A DNA stretch of 64,000 bases from WSZJ01 sp964590435 (GTDB lineage Bacteria > Planctomycetota > MHYJ01 > WSZJ01): assembly GCA_964590435.1 (NCBI GenBank), contig CAZPWT010000003.1, positions 1 through 64,000 of the forward strand, written 5' to 3'. The notes beneath the pieces were generated by a model. That model was not told where the DNA came from and searched no databases. It worked only from the letters and a program-made list of their open reading frames with translations. Positions within the stretch are counted from its first letter, which is position 1, and each line of letters begins with the position of its first letter. The position numbers were made by a program, and so were the translations under genes. Positions 50,374-59,374 of the stretch are shown here, in pieces.

Positions 50374-53022
50374 GTGACGCAGCCTGATCTTGTGAGAATC
50401 TGGGCGGAGTGCGTGGGGCCGGAGCTTGCGAAGGAATCGCGCCCCGTGGCGCTCGCCGGGGGCGTGCTCGGCATCGAGGTCGACAGCGCGATCGGGCTGC
50501 AGAAGATCGAGAAGGTGAAGCCCGAGCTGCTGCAGAAGCTCATCGCGGCCGGCGCGCCCGTCGGCGACCTGCGCTTCACCATGAAGGAATTCACCGTCGA
50601 GGCGCAGAACACCGACGCCGACGACTACGGCGCCAGCTCGATGAAGATCCTCGAGGGGCTGGACGCGGTGCGGAAGCGTCCCGGGATGTACGTCGGGGAC
50701 ACGGGGGTGAAGGGGCTGCACCACCTGGTGTTCGAGGTGGTGGACAACTCGATCGACGAGGCGCAGGCGGGGTTCTGCAAGAACGTGCAGGTGAAGATCA
50801 ACACGGACGGGTCGCTGACGGTGATCGACGACGGGCGCGGCGTGCCGACGGACATCCACAAGGAGTCGGGGCTGAGCGGCGTGGAACTGGCGTTCACGAA
50901 GCTGCACGGGGGCGGGAAGTTCGACAAGAACTCCTACAAGGTGAGCGCCGGGCTGCACGGCGTCGGCGTGAAGGCCGTGAATGCGCTGTCGGAGTGGTGC
51001 GAGGTCGAGGTGTGGCGCGGCGGGCGCGAGCATTTCCAGCGGTACGAGCGCGGCGAGACGAAGACGCCGCTCGAGGCGCGCGGGCTGACCCAGCGGCGCG
51101 GGACGAAGGTGACCTTCAAGCCGGACCCGACGATCTTCACGGAGACGACGACGTTCTCGCGGGACACGCTGGCCAAGCGGCTGCGGGAGCTGGCGTTCCT
51201 GAACAAGGGGATCGCGATCACGATCGCCGACGAGCGCACGTCGGAGAGCGAGACGTTCAAGTTCGACGGCGGGATCCGGGCGTTCGTGCAGCACCTGAAC
51301 GAGGCGCGCAAGCCGTTGCATGCGGACGTGATCTACTTCGAGAAGTCCGAGTCGTCGGGGATGACGATCGAAATCGCGCTCCAGTACAACGAGGGCTACA
51401 ACGAGGCGGTCTTCAGCTTCGCGAACTCGATCAACACGCACGACGGCGGGACGCACCTGAGCGGGTTCCGCAACGCGCTGACGCGGACGCTGAACGCGTA
51501 CTCGCGGTCGCACGAGTTCGTGAAAGCGGACGGGCAGCTTCCGACGGGGGACGACTACCGCGAAGGGCTGACGGCGATCGTGAACGTGAAGGTGCCGAAC
51601 CCGCAGTTCGAGTCGCAGACGAAGGTGAAGCTGACGAACACGGAGGTGGAGAGCTTCGTCACGACGGTCACGAACGAGCAGCTGGGGACGTACCTGGAAG
51701 AGCACCCGGTGCAGGCGCGGCAGATCGCGGAGAAGGCGCTGATCGCGGCGAAGGCGCGCGAGGAGGCAAGGAAGGCGCGTGAGAGGGCGCGGGCCGGGGC
51801 GCTGAGCGGGACGAAGCCCGGCAAGCTCGCCGACTGCCAGGAACGCGACATGGCGAAGTGCGAGATCTACATGGTCGAAGGCGACAGCGCCGGCGGCAGC
51901 GCGAAGCAGGGGCGCGACCGGCGGTACCAGGCGATCCTGCCGCTCAAGGGCAAAATCCTGAACGTCGAGAAGGCGCGCATCGACAAGATGCTCGAGCACG
52001 AGGAAATCCAGGCGCTGATGGGCGCGATCGGCACCGGGATCAAGGACGAGTTCGACTACACGAAGCTCAAGTACGGCAAGATCATCATCATGTGCGACGC
52101 CGACGTCGACGGCTCGCACATCCGCACGCTGCTCCTCACGTTCTTCTTCCGCCAGATGCGGCCGCTCATCGAGAAGGGCCACATCTACATCGCCTGCCCG
52201 CCGCTCTTCCGGGTGGCGCGCCGCTCGAAGGTCGAGTACGTGCGCAGCGAGAAGGAGATGGACCAGACGCTGCTCAACCTCGGCGTGGAGGGGGCGAAGT
52301 TCCGCCGGGCGAGCGACGGGAAGGAGTTCGTGGGCGGGGACATGAAGGACCTGGTGGCGAAGCTGACGCGGCTGGACGACCTGGGGAAGGGGCTGGCGCG
52401 GCGCGGGATCGACCCGGAGCGGTACCTGGAGATGAAGAACGCGGAGGGGAAGCTGCCGATCTACCGCGTGGTGTACAGGAAGCAGGACGAGTTCCTCCGG
52501 AGCGAGGAGGAGCTGAACGAGTGGATCCGCGACAAGCGCGAGGAGATCGGCAAGGAGCTCGTGGTGCTGGACAGCGACCTCGGGGAGACGGCCGAGGACG
52601 CGGAGGAGTACGAGCTGCGCGAGATCCACGAGGCGGGCGACATCGAGAAGGAGCTGGCGGGGCTCGGCTTCGCGGGCTTCCGCGTCGAGGACTACCTCGG
52701 CGCGCCGGGCGCGGACAAGTTCTTCCTCTCGGCCGAGGGGGACACGCAGCCGGTGTCGTCGTTGCGCGACCTGATCAAGTGCCTCCGCAAGCTCGGCGGC
52801 AAGGGGATCGACGTGCAGCGGTACAAGGGTCTCGGCGAGATGAACCCGGACCAGCTCTGGGAAACGACGATGGACCCGAAGACGCGGACGCTGCTGAAAG
52901 TGCGGCTCGAGGACGAAGTGAAGGCGGACGAGATGTTCACGGTGCTGATGGGCGAAGAAGTGGAACCGAGGCGGGTGTTCATCGAAAAGCATGCGCTTGA
53001 GGTTAAGGTGCTCGACGTGTAG
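50374..53022 (+). CDS. gyrB: DNA gyrase subunit B with N-terminal DUF721-like extension
   Basis: The protein has 882 residues. Residues about 85-882 are a complete GyrB: SSMKILEGLDAVRKRPGMYVGD, the ATP-binding VVDNSIDEA and LHGGGKF, the TOPRIM words EGDSAGGSAKQGRDR and CDADVDGSHIRTLLL, and YKGLGEMNPDQLWETTMDP near the end. It has the long insert of Gram-negative GyrB. Residues 1-70 (VRIWAECVGPELAKESRPV, LGIEVDSAIGLQKIE) resemble DUF721/DciA. The GTG at 50374 follows GGAGGGG at five bases, whereas no ribosome site precedes the ATG at 50581, so the fused form is the likely product. Confidence 0.93.
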   Translation: MTQPDLVRIWAECVGPELAKESRPVALAGGVLGIEVDSAIGLQKIEKVKPELLQKLIAAGAPVGDLRFTMKEFTVEAQNTDADDYGASSMKILEGLDAVRKRPGMYVGDTGVKGLHHLVFEVVDNSIDEAQAGFCKNVQVKINTDGSLTVIDDGRGVPTDIHKESGLSGVELAFTKLHGGGKFDKNSYKVSAGLHGVGVKAVNALSEWCEVEVWRGGREHFQRYERGETKTPLEARGLTQRRGTKVTFKPDPTIFTETTTFSRDTLAKRLRELAFLNKGIAITIADERTSESETFKFDGGIRAFVQHLNEARKPLHADVIYFEKSESSGMTIEIALQYNEGYNEAVFSFANSINTHDGGTHLSGFRNALTRTLNAYSRSHEFVKADGQLPTGDDYREGLTAIVNVKVPNPQFESQTKVKLTNTEVESFVTTVTNEQLGTYLEEHPVQARQIAEKALIAAKAREEARKARERARAGALSGTKPGKLADCQERDMAKCEIYMVEGDSAGGSAKQGRDRRYQAILPLKGKILNVEKARIDKMLEHEEIQALMGAIGTGIKDEFDYTKLKYGKIIIMCDADVDGSHIRTLLLTFFFRQMRPLIEKGHIYIACPPLFRVARRSKVEYVRSEKEMDQTLLNLGVEGAKFRRASDGKEFVGGDMKDLVAKLTRLDDLGKGLARRGIDPERYLEMKNAEGKLPIYRVVYRKQDEFLRSEEELNEWIRDKREEIGKELVVLDSDLGETAEDAEEYELREIHEAGDIEKELAGLGFAGFRVEDYLGAPGADKFFLSAEGDTQPVSSLRDLIKCLRKLGGKGIDVQRYKGLGEMNPDQLWETTMDPKTRTLLKVRLEDEVKADEMFTVLMGEEVEPRRVFIEKHALEVKVLDV

Positions 53023-53026
53023 TGAA

Positions 53027-53054
53027 GTTGCGAGTTGCGAGTTGCGAGTTGCGA
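53027..53054. repeat. four tandem copies of GTTGCGA
   Basis: Four perfect head-to-tail 7-base units lie between the gyrB stop (53020-53022) and the moaB ATG at 53064. Changes in copy number would alter the distance between the two genes. Confidence 0.85.
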
Positions 53055-53063
53055 GGGGCGGCG

Positions 53064-53570
53064 ATGGGGGTGCGGGAGCATCGGGAGAAGGCCGGGGGGA
53101 TTCGTGCGCGCTGTGCGGTCATCACGACTTCGGACACGCGGACGGAGAGGACGGACGAGAGCGGGCGCGTCGCGGAGCGGCTGCTGACGGGCGCCGGGCA
53201 TCTCGTGACGTCGCGTGACCTGATCCCGAACAACGAGGCAAAGATCCGCGCGGCAATCCGCCGCCGCCTCGGGACCGCCGACCTTGTCCTCGTCACCGGC
53301 GGCACCGGCGCGGGGCCCAAGGACGTCTCCATCCAGGCCGCGACTTCACTCTTCGACCGCGAGTTGCCGGGGTTCGGGGAACTGTTCCGCATGCTGAGCT
53401 GGGAGGAAATCGGAAGCGCCGCGATGCTGTCGCGGGCGGCGCTGGGGCTCGTGAAGGGGCGCGCGGTGTGCGTGACGCCGGGGTCGCCCAAGGCGGTGAA
53501 GCTGGCGCTGCAGAAGCTGCTGATCCCGGAGCTGGCGCACCTGCTGGGGCAGGCAAGAGGCTCGAAGTAA
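53064..53570 (+). CDS. moaB: MoaB/MogA-family molybdopterin protein
   Basis: The protein has 168 residues with the molybdopterin-binding fold: ARCAVITTSDTRTERTDESG at the start, LVLVTGGTGAGPKDVS as the conserved GGTG loop with the catalytic aspartate, and a VCVTPGSPKAV loop near the end. Such proteins adenylylate molybdopterin, or act in tungsten cofactor synthesis. The ATG at 53064 follows GAGGGG, just behind the GTTGCGA repeats. No other cofactor gene is adjacent. Confidence 0.85.
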   Translation: MGVREHREKAGGIRARCAVITTSDTRTERTDESGRVAERLLTGAGHLVTSRDLIPNNEAKIRAAIRRRLGTADLVLVTGGTGAGPKDVSIQAATSLFDRELPGFGELFRMLSWEEIGSAAMLSRAALGLVKGRAVCVTPGSPKAVKLALQKLLIPELAHLLGQARGSK

Positions 53571-53582
53571 TCCTCGCGACTT

Positions 53583-54836
53583 CTACCACCGCTCCAGGTA
53601 CGACCGCGACGACCCGGGGTTGAGCCTCGAGAGGTGGGACAGCCAGCGGCGGTTGCGGGCGGCGATCTCGATGCGCGGGGGGTCGACCCGCGACGACAGG
53701 ATCTCGACGGCGGGGCCTCGCCGGTGATGGGCGACCAGGGCCGCGACGAATCCGCCGGCAACGACGAGCGAGACGACCGCGACGATTTCGGGGTTGAGGG
53801 AAGCGGTGGCGAGGGCCTCGAAGAAAACGAGGAGGAGGACGGCGGCGAGCTTGAGGCAGCCGGCGACGGGAACGCGGCGGCAGTCGCCGCAGAGCGAGAC
53901 GTGGAGCGTTCCCGCCTCGTGCTCGAGCGGCACCGGGTGGGCGGCGTGCCGGCCGCAGCCGGGGCAGGTGTCGGGAAACGCGGGGCTCAGCGTGCGCAGC
54001 CGGACCCAGGGGACGCCGGCGTGACGCGGCGCGAGTTCGCACATCTCCACCGGCGCAGGCGCCGGGAGCGAAACGCACCGAAGCTGGCCCCGGAAATCGT
54101 CCTGCCGGAACAGGACGCGCTTCCCCACCGGGTCGATCGCCTGGATGAGCCCGCCGTCGAGCCCGTCGACGAGGATCTTGTGCTTGCGGCGGCCGGAGCC
54201 GACGGTGACGGGGACGAGCGTGCCCGCGGAGGCCGCGGAAACGACGGCCGCGACGGCCTCGGCGGAGTTGACCGGCGACACCTCGAGCGTCTCCCACTCC
54301 TTCCCGGTCGCCGCTTCCAGCAACCCGTCGAACTGGTCGGGGAAGAGCCCGGCGTAGCGGGGGCCGCGGCGGCGGAAGGAGCGGTCGCGGGCGTTGCAGT
54401 AGCGGTCGGACTCGTTGCCGAACTCCATGAACGCGGCCTGGACGATGCGGCAGCTCTCGGAGCGGCCGGAGCGGTCGTCGTGCTCGGTGCCGGCGGCGCG
54501 ATGAAGGGCCTGCCCGGTCGCGAACGCCGACGCACCGGAGGGCGAGGCGAGCGTGCGGACGAGGCGGATGTACTCGGCGGGCTGGCGGAGGGCGAGCCAG
54601 AGCTGCACGACGGCGGCGGCGCAGGTTTTGTGGGAGCGTTGCCGGATCAGCGTCGGGTCGACGAGCTCGCGGGCGACGCCGGCGACGAGCGCGGTGCGAT
54701 GGAACCCGTCGGCAAGCGGCGCCGAGGCGAGCTTCCCGAGCTCCTCGAGCAGCCCCGGCGCCGGGCCGCGGGCACGCAGCGCGGCGACCGTTTCCGTCAC
54801 GGCCGGCCCCAGCGCTTCCAGGTCGGCTTCTACCAT
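53583..54836 (-). CDS. papain/C39-like membrane protein, tandem copy B
   Basis: The protein has 417 residues and is a paralogue of the gene directly upstream, whose stop it overlaps by 7 bases. Residues about 68-110 (HKTCAAAVVQLWLALRQPAEY) have a cysteine at the head of a helix; KHKILVDGLDGGLIQAIDPVG near 230-250 places a histidine before a strand and a DP-G turn. That is the Cys/His arrangement of papain-like C39 peptidases. A zinc knuckle pair (CPGCG, CGDC) follows, then one or two membrane helices, and the shared ending RLNPGSSRSYLERW. Peptidase activity is a hypothesis from the motif order. Confidence 0.6.
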   Translation of the reverse strand: MVEADLEALGPAVTETVAALRARGPAPGLLEELGKLASAPLADGFHRTALVAGVARELVDPTLIRQRSHKTCAAAVVQLWLALRQPAEYIRLVRTLASPSGASAFATGQALHRAAGTEHDDRSGRSESCRIVQAAFMEFGNESDRYCNARDRSFRRRGPRYAGLFPDQFDGLLEAATGKEWETLEVSPVNSAEAVAAVVSAASAGTLVPVTVGSGRRKHKILVDGLDGGLIQAIDPVGKRVLFRQDDFRGQLRCVSLPAPAPVEMCELAPRHAGVPWVRLRTLSPAFPDTCPGCGRHAAHPVPLEHEAGTLHVSLCGDCRRVPVAGCLKLAAVLLLVFFEALATASLNPEIVAVVSLVVAGGFVAALVAHHRRGPAVEILSSRVDPPRIEIAARNRRWLSHLSRLNPGSSRSYLERW

Positions 54837-56023
54837 CGCTCGAGGTAGTTCCGGCCCGAGCCGCGGTTGAGGCGCCAGAGCTGCGTGAGCCAGCGCGGGT
54901 GGCGGGCGGTGATTTCGAGAAGGGGCGGTTCGTCGTGGGCGCGGCGGACGGCGGCGATTCCGGGGGTGGGGGCCTGGGTGAAGAAGGCGGAGAGGATGCC
55001 GCCGAGGCGGGTGCGGTTGCAGCCGGGGCAGGCGGGGACGAGGAGCGTGCCGAAGGCGTGGGGGACCTGGAGGGCCGTGGAAGCGGGCTCGCCGCAGCCG
55101 GGGCAGAAATCCGGGAGGGCGGGCTGGAGCGTTTTCAGCCGGACCCAGGCTTCGGTTTCGCCGGCGGTGACGAAGAGCGAAGGGCCGTCGGACGGCGAGC
55201 CGCCGGGAAGCGAGACGAAGCCGAGGCGGGAGCGGAATTCGTCGAGCGGGACGCGGAGGCGCTCGCCGACGGGGTCGACGCAGTGCATCGACGACACGTC
55301 GGAGCGCTCGACGAGGAGGCGGTGCATCATCTTCTCGCGGCGGAGCGACACGGGGACGTGCTCACCCTTCGACGTCGCGCGCGCGATGAGCGCGACTGCG
55401 TCGGCCGAGTTCCCCGCGCCGACCTCGAGCGTGTCCCAGTGCCGTGCCGTGACCGCTTCGATCAGGACGTCGAACTGGTCCGGGTACAGCCCGGCATACG
55501 CGGGGCCGTCCGACCGCGCGCTCTGGTCCGAAGCGTTCGAGTAGCGGTCGTCGCCATTCGCGAAGTCCATGAACGCCGACTGCAGCAGCCGCGAACTCGG
55601 CGTCCGCCCCGAGCTGTCCGCGCGCACCGACTCGCCGTGCCGCTGGAGCCACGGCCCGCCCGCCAGCGTCACGCGGCCGTTCCACGACGCCAGCCCCGAG
55701 ACGATCCGCGCATACTCCGCCGGCTCCCGGATCGCCAGCCACAGCTGCACCGTCGCAGCCGCGCACGTTCGCCACGCCTTCTGCTCCACCGCCCCCGGGT
55801 CGAGCAGCTCCCGCAGCACCCCCAGCACCAGCTCCCGCCGGTCCAGCCCCTGCACGAGCACCTGCGACGCCAGCGCCGTCAGGTGCCCCCGCACCGTCGC
55901 GCTTCCCACCACGTCGCGGCGCTCGCCGGCATTGAAGCGGCGTTCGACGGCGGCGAGGGCCTCGGCGACGCCGGGGCCGAGCGACTCAAGGGAGGCAGGG
56001 GGCACGCCGTTATCTAGCCCCAT
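54830..56023 (-). CDS. papain/C39-like membrane protein, tandem copy A
   Basis: The protein has 397 residues and is aligned with its neighbour throughout: WRTCAAATVQLWLAIREPAEY, AYAGLYPDQFDVLIEAVTARHWDTLEV, MHRLLVERSDVSSMHCVDPVGERL, zinc pairs CPGCG and CPGC, and the end RLNRGSGRNYLERW. The candidate nucleophile cysteine and the histidine are both kept. Unlike copy B it has no obvious long membrane helix, so it may be peripheral. It is divergent from the kinase gene at 56117 with 93 bases between them, suggesting a shared regulatory region. Confidence 0.6.
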   Translation of the reverse strand: MGLDNGVPPASLESLGPGVAEALAAVERRFNAGERRDVVGSATVRGHLTALASQVLVQGLDRRELVLGVLRELLDPGAVEQKAWRTCAAATVQLWLAIREPAEYARIVSGLASWNGRVTLAGGPWLQRHGESVRADSSGRTPSSRLLQSAFMDFANGDDRYSNASDQSARSDGPAYAGLYPDQFDVLIEAVTARHWDTLEVGAGNSADAVALIARATSKGEHVPVSLRREKMMHRLLVERSDVSSMHCVDPVGERLRVPLDEFRSRLGFVSLPGGSPSDGPSLFVTAGETEAWVRLKTLQPALPDFCPGCGEPASTALQVPHAFGTLLVPACPGCNRTRLGGILSAFFTQAPTPGIAAVRRAHDEPPLLEITARHPRWLTQLWRLNRGSGRNYLERW

Positions 56024-56116
56024 CCCGGCGGCGCGATCAAGGCGAAGTCGCACGACTTCCCTCCGGCAGACGCCGCCCTCCCGGTAAACTCGCCCTTCCC
56101 ACGGAGGGACATCGCC

Positions 56117-59011
56117 TTGGCCCAGGACACCGAACTCCGCTTCGCCCTCGCCGCCACGCAGCTCGGGATCATTTCCCGCAAGCAGCTGCTGTCGTGCGTG
56201 GGGACGTGGCTGGAGGACCTGCAGCGGGCGGCGAAGAAGAAGGACACGAAGGTGCGGCGGCCCGAGACGGTGCTCTACGAGTCCGGCGTAATCGACGACG
56301 AGGGGCTGCAGGCGGTGCTGAAGGCGATGAAGCGCGGGGCGTCGGGGATCGACGAGGGGCTGCGCAATTCGCTGCTGAATCTCAACCCGCCGAAGCCGAT
56401 CGCGGACTGGCTCAATTCGCTGCCGGTCAGCGCGCGCGGGCAGACGATGGTGAAGCGCGCGCCGAAGGACGTGCGCTACGAGCTGGGGAAGGAGCTGGCG
56501 CGCGGCGGCGTCGGGCGCGTCGTCGAGGGGATCGACAAGAAGCTGCAGCGCGAGGTGGCGCTGAAGCTGCTGCCGGAGACGGCGGACCCCGAGGCGGTGG
56601 AGAGGTTCGTGCGGGAAGCGCGGATCTCGTCGAAGCTCGACCACCCGAACGTCGTCCCGGTCTACGATTTCGGCGACATGCCGGGGGCGAAGGGCGGGCG
56701 GCAGCTGTTTCTGGCGATGAAGAAAGTGAAGGGGCGGGACCTGGGCGAGGTGCTGATGGACCTCGCGACGGGCCAGCCGGGCGCCGAGGACGAGTGGACG
56801 CAGACCCGCCTGCTCCGGATCTTCCAGGACGTCTGCCTCGGCATCGCCTACGCGCACGCGCGCGGCGTGCTGCACCGCGACCTCAAGCCCGCCAACGTGA
56901 TGCTCGGCAGCTACGGCGAGGTGCTGATCGTCGACTGGGGCCTGGCGACGTTCACGGGGGAAGCGGAGCCGGCGCGGGCGGAGGCGGGGGCGGCGCTGCC
57001 GATGCCGCTGGCCGACCTGACGATGGTCGGGCAGGTCGTGGGGACGCCGTCCTACATGTCCCCCGAGGCGGCGAGCGGCCGCTCGGACGTGATGGACGAG
57101 CGCACCGACGTCTACGCGCTGGGGACCATCCTCTACGCCATCCTGAGCTGGCGCGTGCCGTTCGACGGGACGTCGCGCGACGACGTGATTGCGAAGGTGA
57201 AGGAGTACCGCTTCGTCCCCCCGTCGAAGCGCGTGGCGGAGACGAAGGGCCCGAATCCCGGCCGCGTGCCGCCGGAGCTCGACGCGATCTGCGTGAAGGC
57301 GATGGCGCGGGTGCCCGCGGACCGCTTCGCGTCGGCGCGGGAGCTGCATGACGCAGTGCGTCAATTTCTCGAGGGCGCTTCCGAGAGGGAACGCCACTCC
57401 CGCGAGGCCGCCGGGCACATCGACCGCGGGCGGGGGCTGCTGACGCGCTGCGACGAGCTGGAGGCGCAGATCCACGAGCTCGAGCTGAAGGCGGCGGAGT
57501 TCGCGGGGAGGATCCGGCCGCACCAGGCGCCGGAGGAGAAGCGGCCGCTGTGGGACGCGGAGGCGAAGCTGCGGGAGCTGCGGGACGAGAAGGTCGAGAA
57601 GCGGGCGCAGGCGCAGGCGGCGTTCCGCGAGGCGCTGCGGCTGGACCCGGGGAACGCGGAAGCGCAGTCGGGGATCTGCAGCCAGCTCGTGGAGCGGTAC
57701 CTGGAGGCGGAGCGGCGCGGCGACCGGGCGGCGATGCTGCACGTTTGGAACTCGTTCGCGGGGTACGACAAGGGCGGCGAGTGGCGGTACCTGCTCGATG
57801 CGCCGGGGCGGCTCGAGCTGCGGACGTGGGTCTACGCCTGCCCGTGCCTCCGGCCGGCCACGGGGAACTTCGGCGTGGAATTCGTCGAGACCGCCTCGAT
57901 CCCGTGGCGCGACGGAGGGCCGCGCCCCGAGCTTGCCGCGGCGCCCGACGACCTCCCGGTCCCGGCGATCTGGTCCAGCGGCACCGCGGGCAAACACGGC
58001 CACACGTCTGCGTGCCACAAGGTCGAGCGCAAGGGCGTCGAGGTCTGGGTCGCGAAAATCCGGGAGACCGATCGTCGCCTCACTCCCCGCGAGGAGCGCT
58101 TCCTCGGCAAAACCCCCCTCGGCCCGATCGAGCTGCCGCAGGGGGACTACGTCTGCGTGCTGCGGGCGCAGGGGATTCCGGAAGTCCGCCTGCCGGTGAA
58201 GATCTCGCGCGACGGGCTGTGGAAGCAGGACGTGACGCTGTATGCGCCGAGCGAAGTCCCGGACGGATTCGTGCTCGTGCCGGGGGGGCCGTTCGTGAAG
58301 GGCCGCGGCGCGGAGGACGGCGGCGTCGCGCCGTCGGCCGACACGGCGGACGTGTTCGTGGCGCGGATGCCGGTGACGTGCGCCGACTGGCTCGACTACC
58401 TGAACGACCTGTGCGCGAAGGGCCGCGGCGAGGAGGCCGCGCGGCGCAGGCCGAAGGAAGCGGAGCGGACGTTCTGGGTGGTGGAGGGCGAGGGCGCGGC
58501 GGCGCGGTTCCGGCTGCCGACGGCCGCGGAGGACCCCGAGATGCCGTGGGAGCCCGGGTGGCCGGTGCTCGGCGTCACGTGGCACGACGCGATCGCGTAC
58601 TGCGAGTGGCGCTCGGCGCGCGAGGGCCGGACGTACCGCCTGCTGCACGAGGACGAGTACGAGAAGGCCGCGCGCGGCGTCGACCAGCGCGCGTATTCCT
58701 TCGGCCGCGCCTACGACGGCACCTACGCGCACACCAACGTCTCCCTCGACGGCCCGGCCCGGCCGCTTCCCGCCGGGTCCTTCCCCGCCGACGAGTCCGT
58801 CTACGGCGTCCGCGACCTCTCCGGCGGCGCCGCAACGTGGTGCCTCAACCTCTTCGACCCGGCGCTTCCCCGGGTCCGCGCCGTCCGCGGCGGGTCGTGG
58901 GGGTCGTCGCCCGCGCAGGCCCATGCCGCGGTGCGTCAATCGCTGCACCCGGCGAGCGCTTCGCTGCTCGTGGGGCTGCGGCTGGCGTGCTCGGCGCAGG
59001 CGTGGCCATAA
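56117..59011 (+). CDS. Ser/Thr protein kinase with SUMF1-like domain
   Basis: The protein has 964 residues. The N-terminal helical module (1-75, LAATQLGIISRKQLLSCVGTW) matches the two kinases at 6-12 kb. The kinase domain spans about 121-380: ARGGVGRV, lysine 150, HRDLKPAN at 253-260, DWG at 273-275 and GTPSYMSPEA. A coiled region and a beta domain with CPC and CH pairs follow. A SUMF1-like domain occupies about 713-955 (MPVTCADWLDYLN, GVTWHDAIAYCEWRSARE, AVRGGSWGS). I accept the TTG at 56117 because GGAGGGA precedes it. The gene holds two copies of the 17-bp palindrome. Confidence 0.88.
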   Translation: MAQDTELRFALAATQLGIISRKQLLSCVGTWLEDLQRAAKKKDTKVRRPETVLYESGVIDDEGLQAVLKAMKRGASGIDEGLRNSLLNLNPPKPIADWLNSLPVSARGQTMVKRAPKDVRYELGKELARGGVGRVVEGIDKKLQREVALKLLPETADPEAVERFVREARISSKLDHPNVVPVYDFGDMPGAKGGRQLFLAMKKVKGRDLGEVLMDLATGQPGAEDEWTQTRLLRIFQDVCLGIAYAHARGVLHRDLKPANVMLGSYGEVLIVDWGLATFTGEAEPARAEAGAALPMPLADLTMVGQVVGTPSYMSPEAASGRSDVMDERTDVYALGTILYAILSWRVPFDGTSRDDVIAKVKEYRFVPPSKRVAETKGPNPGRVPPELDAICVKAMARVPADRFASARELHDAVRQFLEGASERERHSREAAGHIDRGRGLLTRCDELEAQIHELELKAAEFAGRIRPHQAPEEKRPLWDAEAKLRELRDEKVEKRAQAQAAFREALRLDPGNAEAQSGICSQLVERYLEAERRGDRAAMLHVWNSFAGYDKGGEWRYLLDAPGRLELRTWVYACPCLRPATGNFGVEFVETASIPWRDGGPRPELAAAPDDLPVPAIWSSGTAGKHGHTSACHKVERKGVEVWVAKIRETDRRLTPREERFLGKTPLGPIELPQGDYVCVLRAQGIPEVRLPVKISRDGLWKQDVTLYAPSEVPDGFVLVPGGPFVKGRGAEDGGVAPSADTADVFVARMPVTCADWLDYLNDLCAKGRGEEAARRRPKEAERTFWVVEGEGAAARFRLPTAAEDPEMPWEPGWPVLGVTWHDAIAYCEWRSAREGRTYRLLHEDEYEKAARGVDQRAYSFGRAYDGTYAHTNVSLDGPARPLPAGSFPADESVYGVRDLSGGAATWCLNLFDPALPRVRAVRGGSWGSSPAQAHAAVRQSLHPASASLLVGLRLACSAQAWP
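57348..57364. repeat. 17-bp palindrome copy 4 (ATGACGC-AGT-GCGTCAA)
   Basis: An exact match to WTGACGCNNNGCGTCAA at the end of the kinase domain, read as Asp-Ala-Val-Arg-Gln with CGT and CAA codons. Confidence 0.75.
58923..58939. repeat. 17-bp palindrome copy 5 (ATGCCGC-GGT-GCGTCAA)
   Basis: One mismatch to WTGACGCNNNGCGTCAA, in the same kinase gene 1.6 kb after copy 4 and in the same frame (Ala-Ala-Val-Arg-Gln). The right half-site is exact. Confidence 0.55.
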
Positions 59012-59044
59012 ACGCCGGACGGGCCGAAGCGCTACAATCCCGGC

Positions 59045-59374
59045 ATGGATTCAGTTGCCGACAGGCACGCTCGAGTCGCAATTGAGCCGACGGAGCCGCC
59101 CTCGCTGAAATTGACCGTCGCCGGTCATGGCGTCGGGGTTCTCCTGTTCCTGGTCTCGATGGCAAGCAAGTCGTTGGAGTTCATGATGGTGGCTGCATTC
59201 GCATCCTGCCTGTGGGGAGTCGCTCGCGCTCTTCTCGAAACGTGGCACGCGTGCCGTACGCGGAGCATGACGAAGAGGTTCGCCTGGACTCTCGCTCTTC
59301 TCACATTGCCGGCAGCCATGACCACGTTCTTCATCGCACTGGTGAATGCCCTGATGGCCGCGATCCGGTGTTGA
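59045..59374 (+). CDS. small membrane protein
   Basis: The protein has 109 residues with about three hydrophobic helices (GVGVLLFLVSMA, MMVAAFASCLWGVARAL and ALLTLPAAMTTFFIALVNAL) joined by short basic loops. Codon use is less GC-biased than in its neighbours. No family was recognised. It lies between two kinase genes on the same strand, 33 bases after the first, so it may be cotranscribed with that kinase. Confidence 0.5.
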   Translation: MDSVADRHARVAIEPTEPPSLKLTVAGHGVGVLLFLVSMASKSLEFMMVAAFASCLWGVARALLETWHACRTRSMTKRFAWTLALLTLPAAMTTFFIALVNALMAAIRC

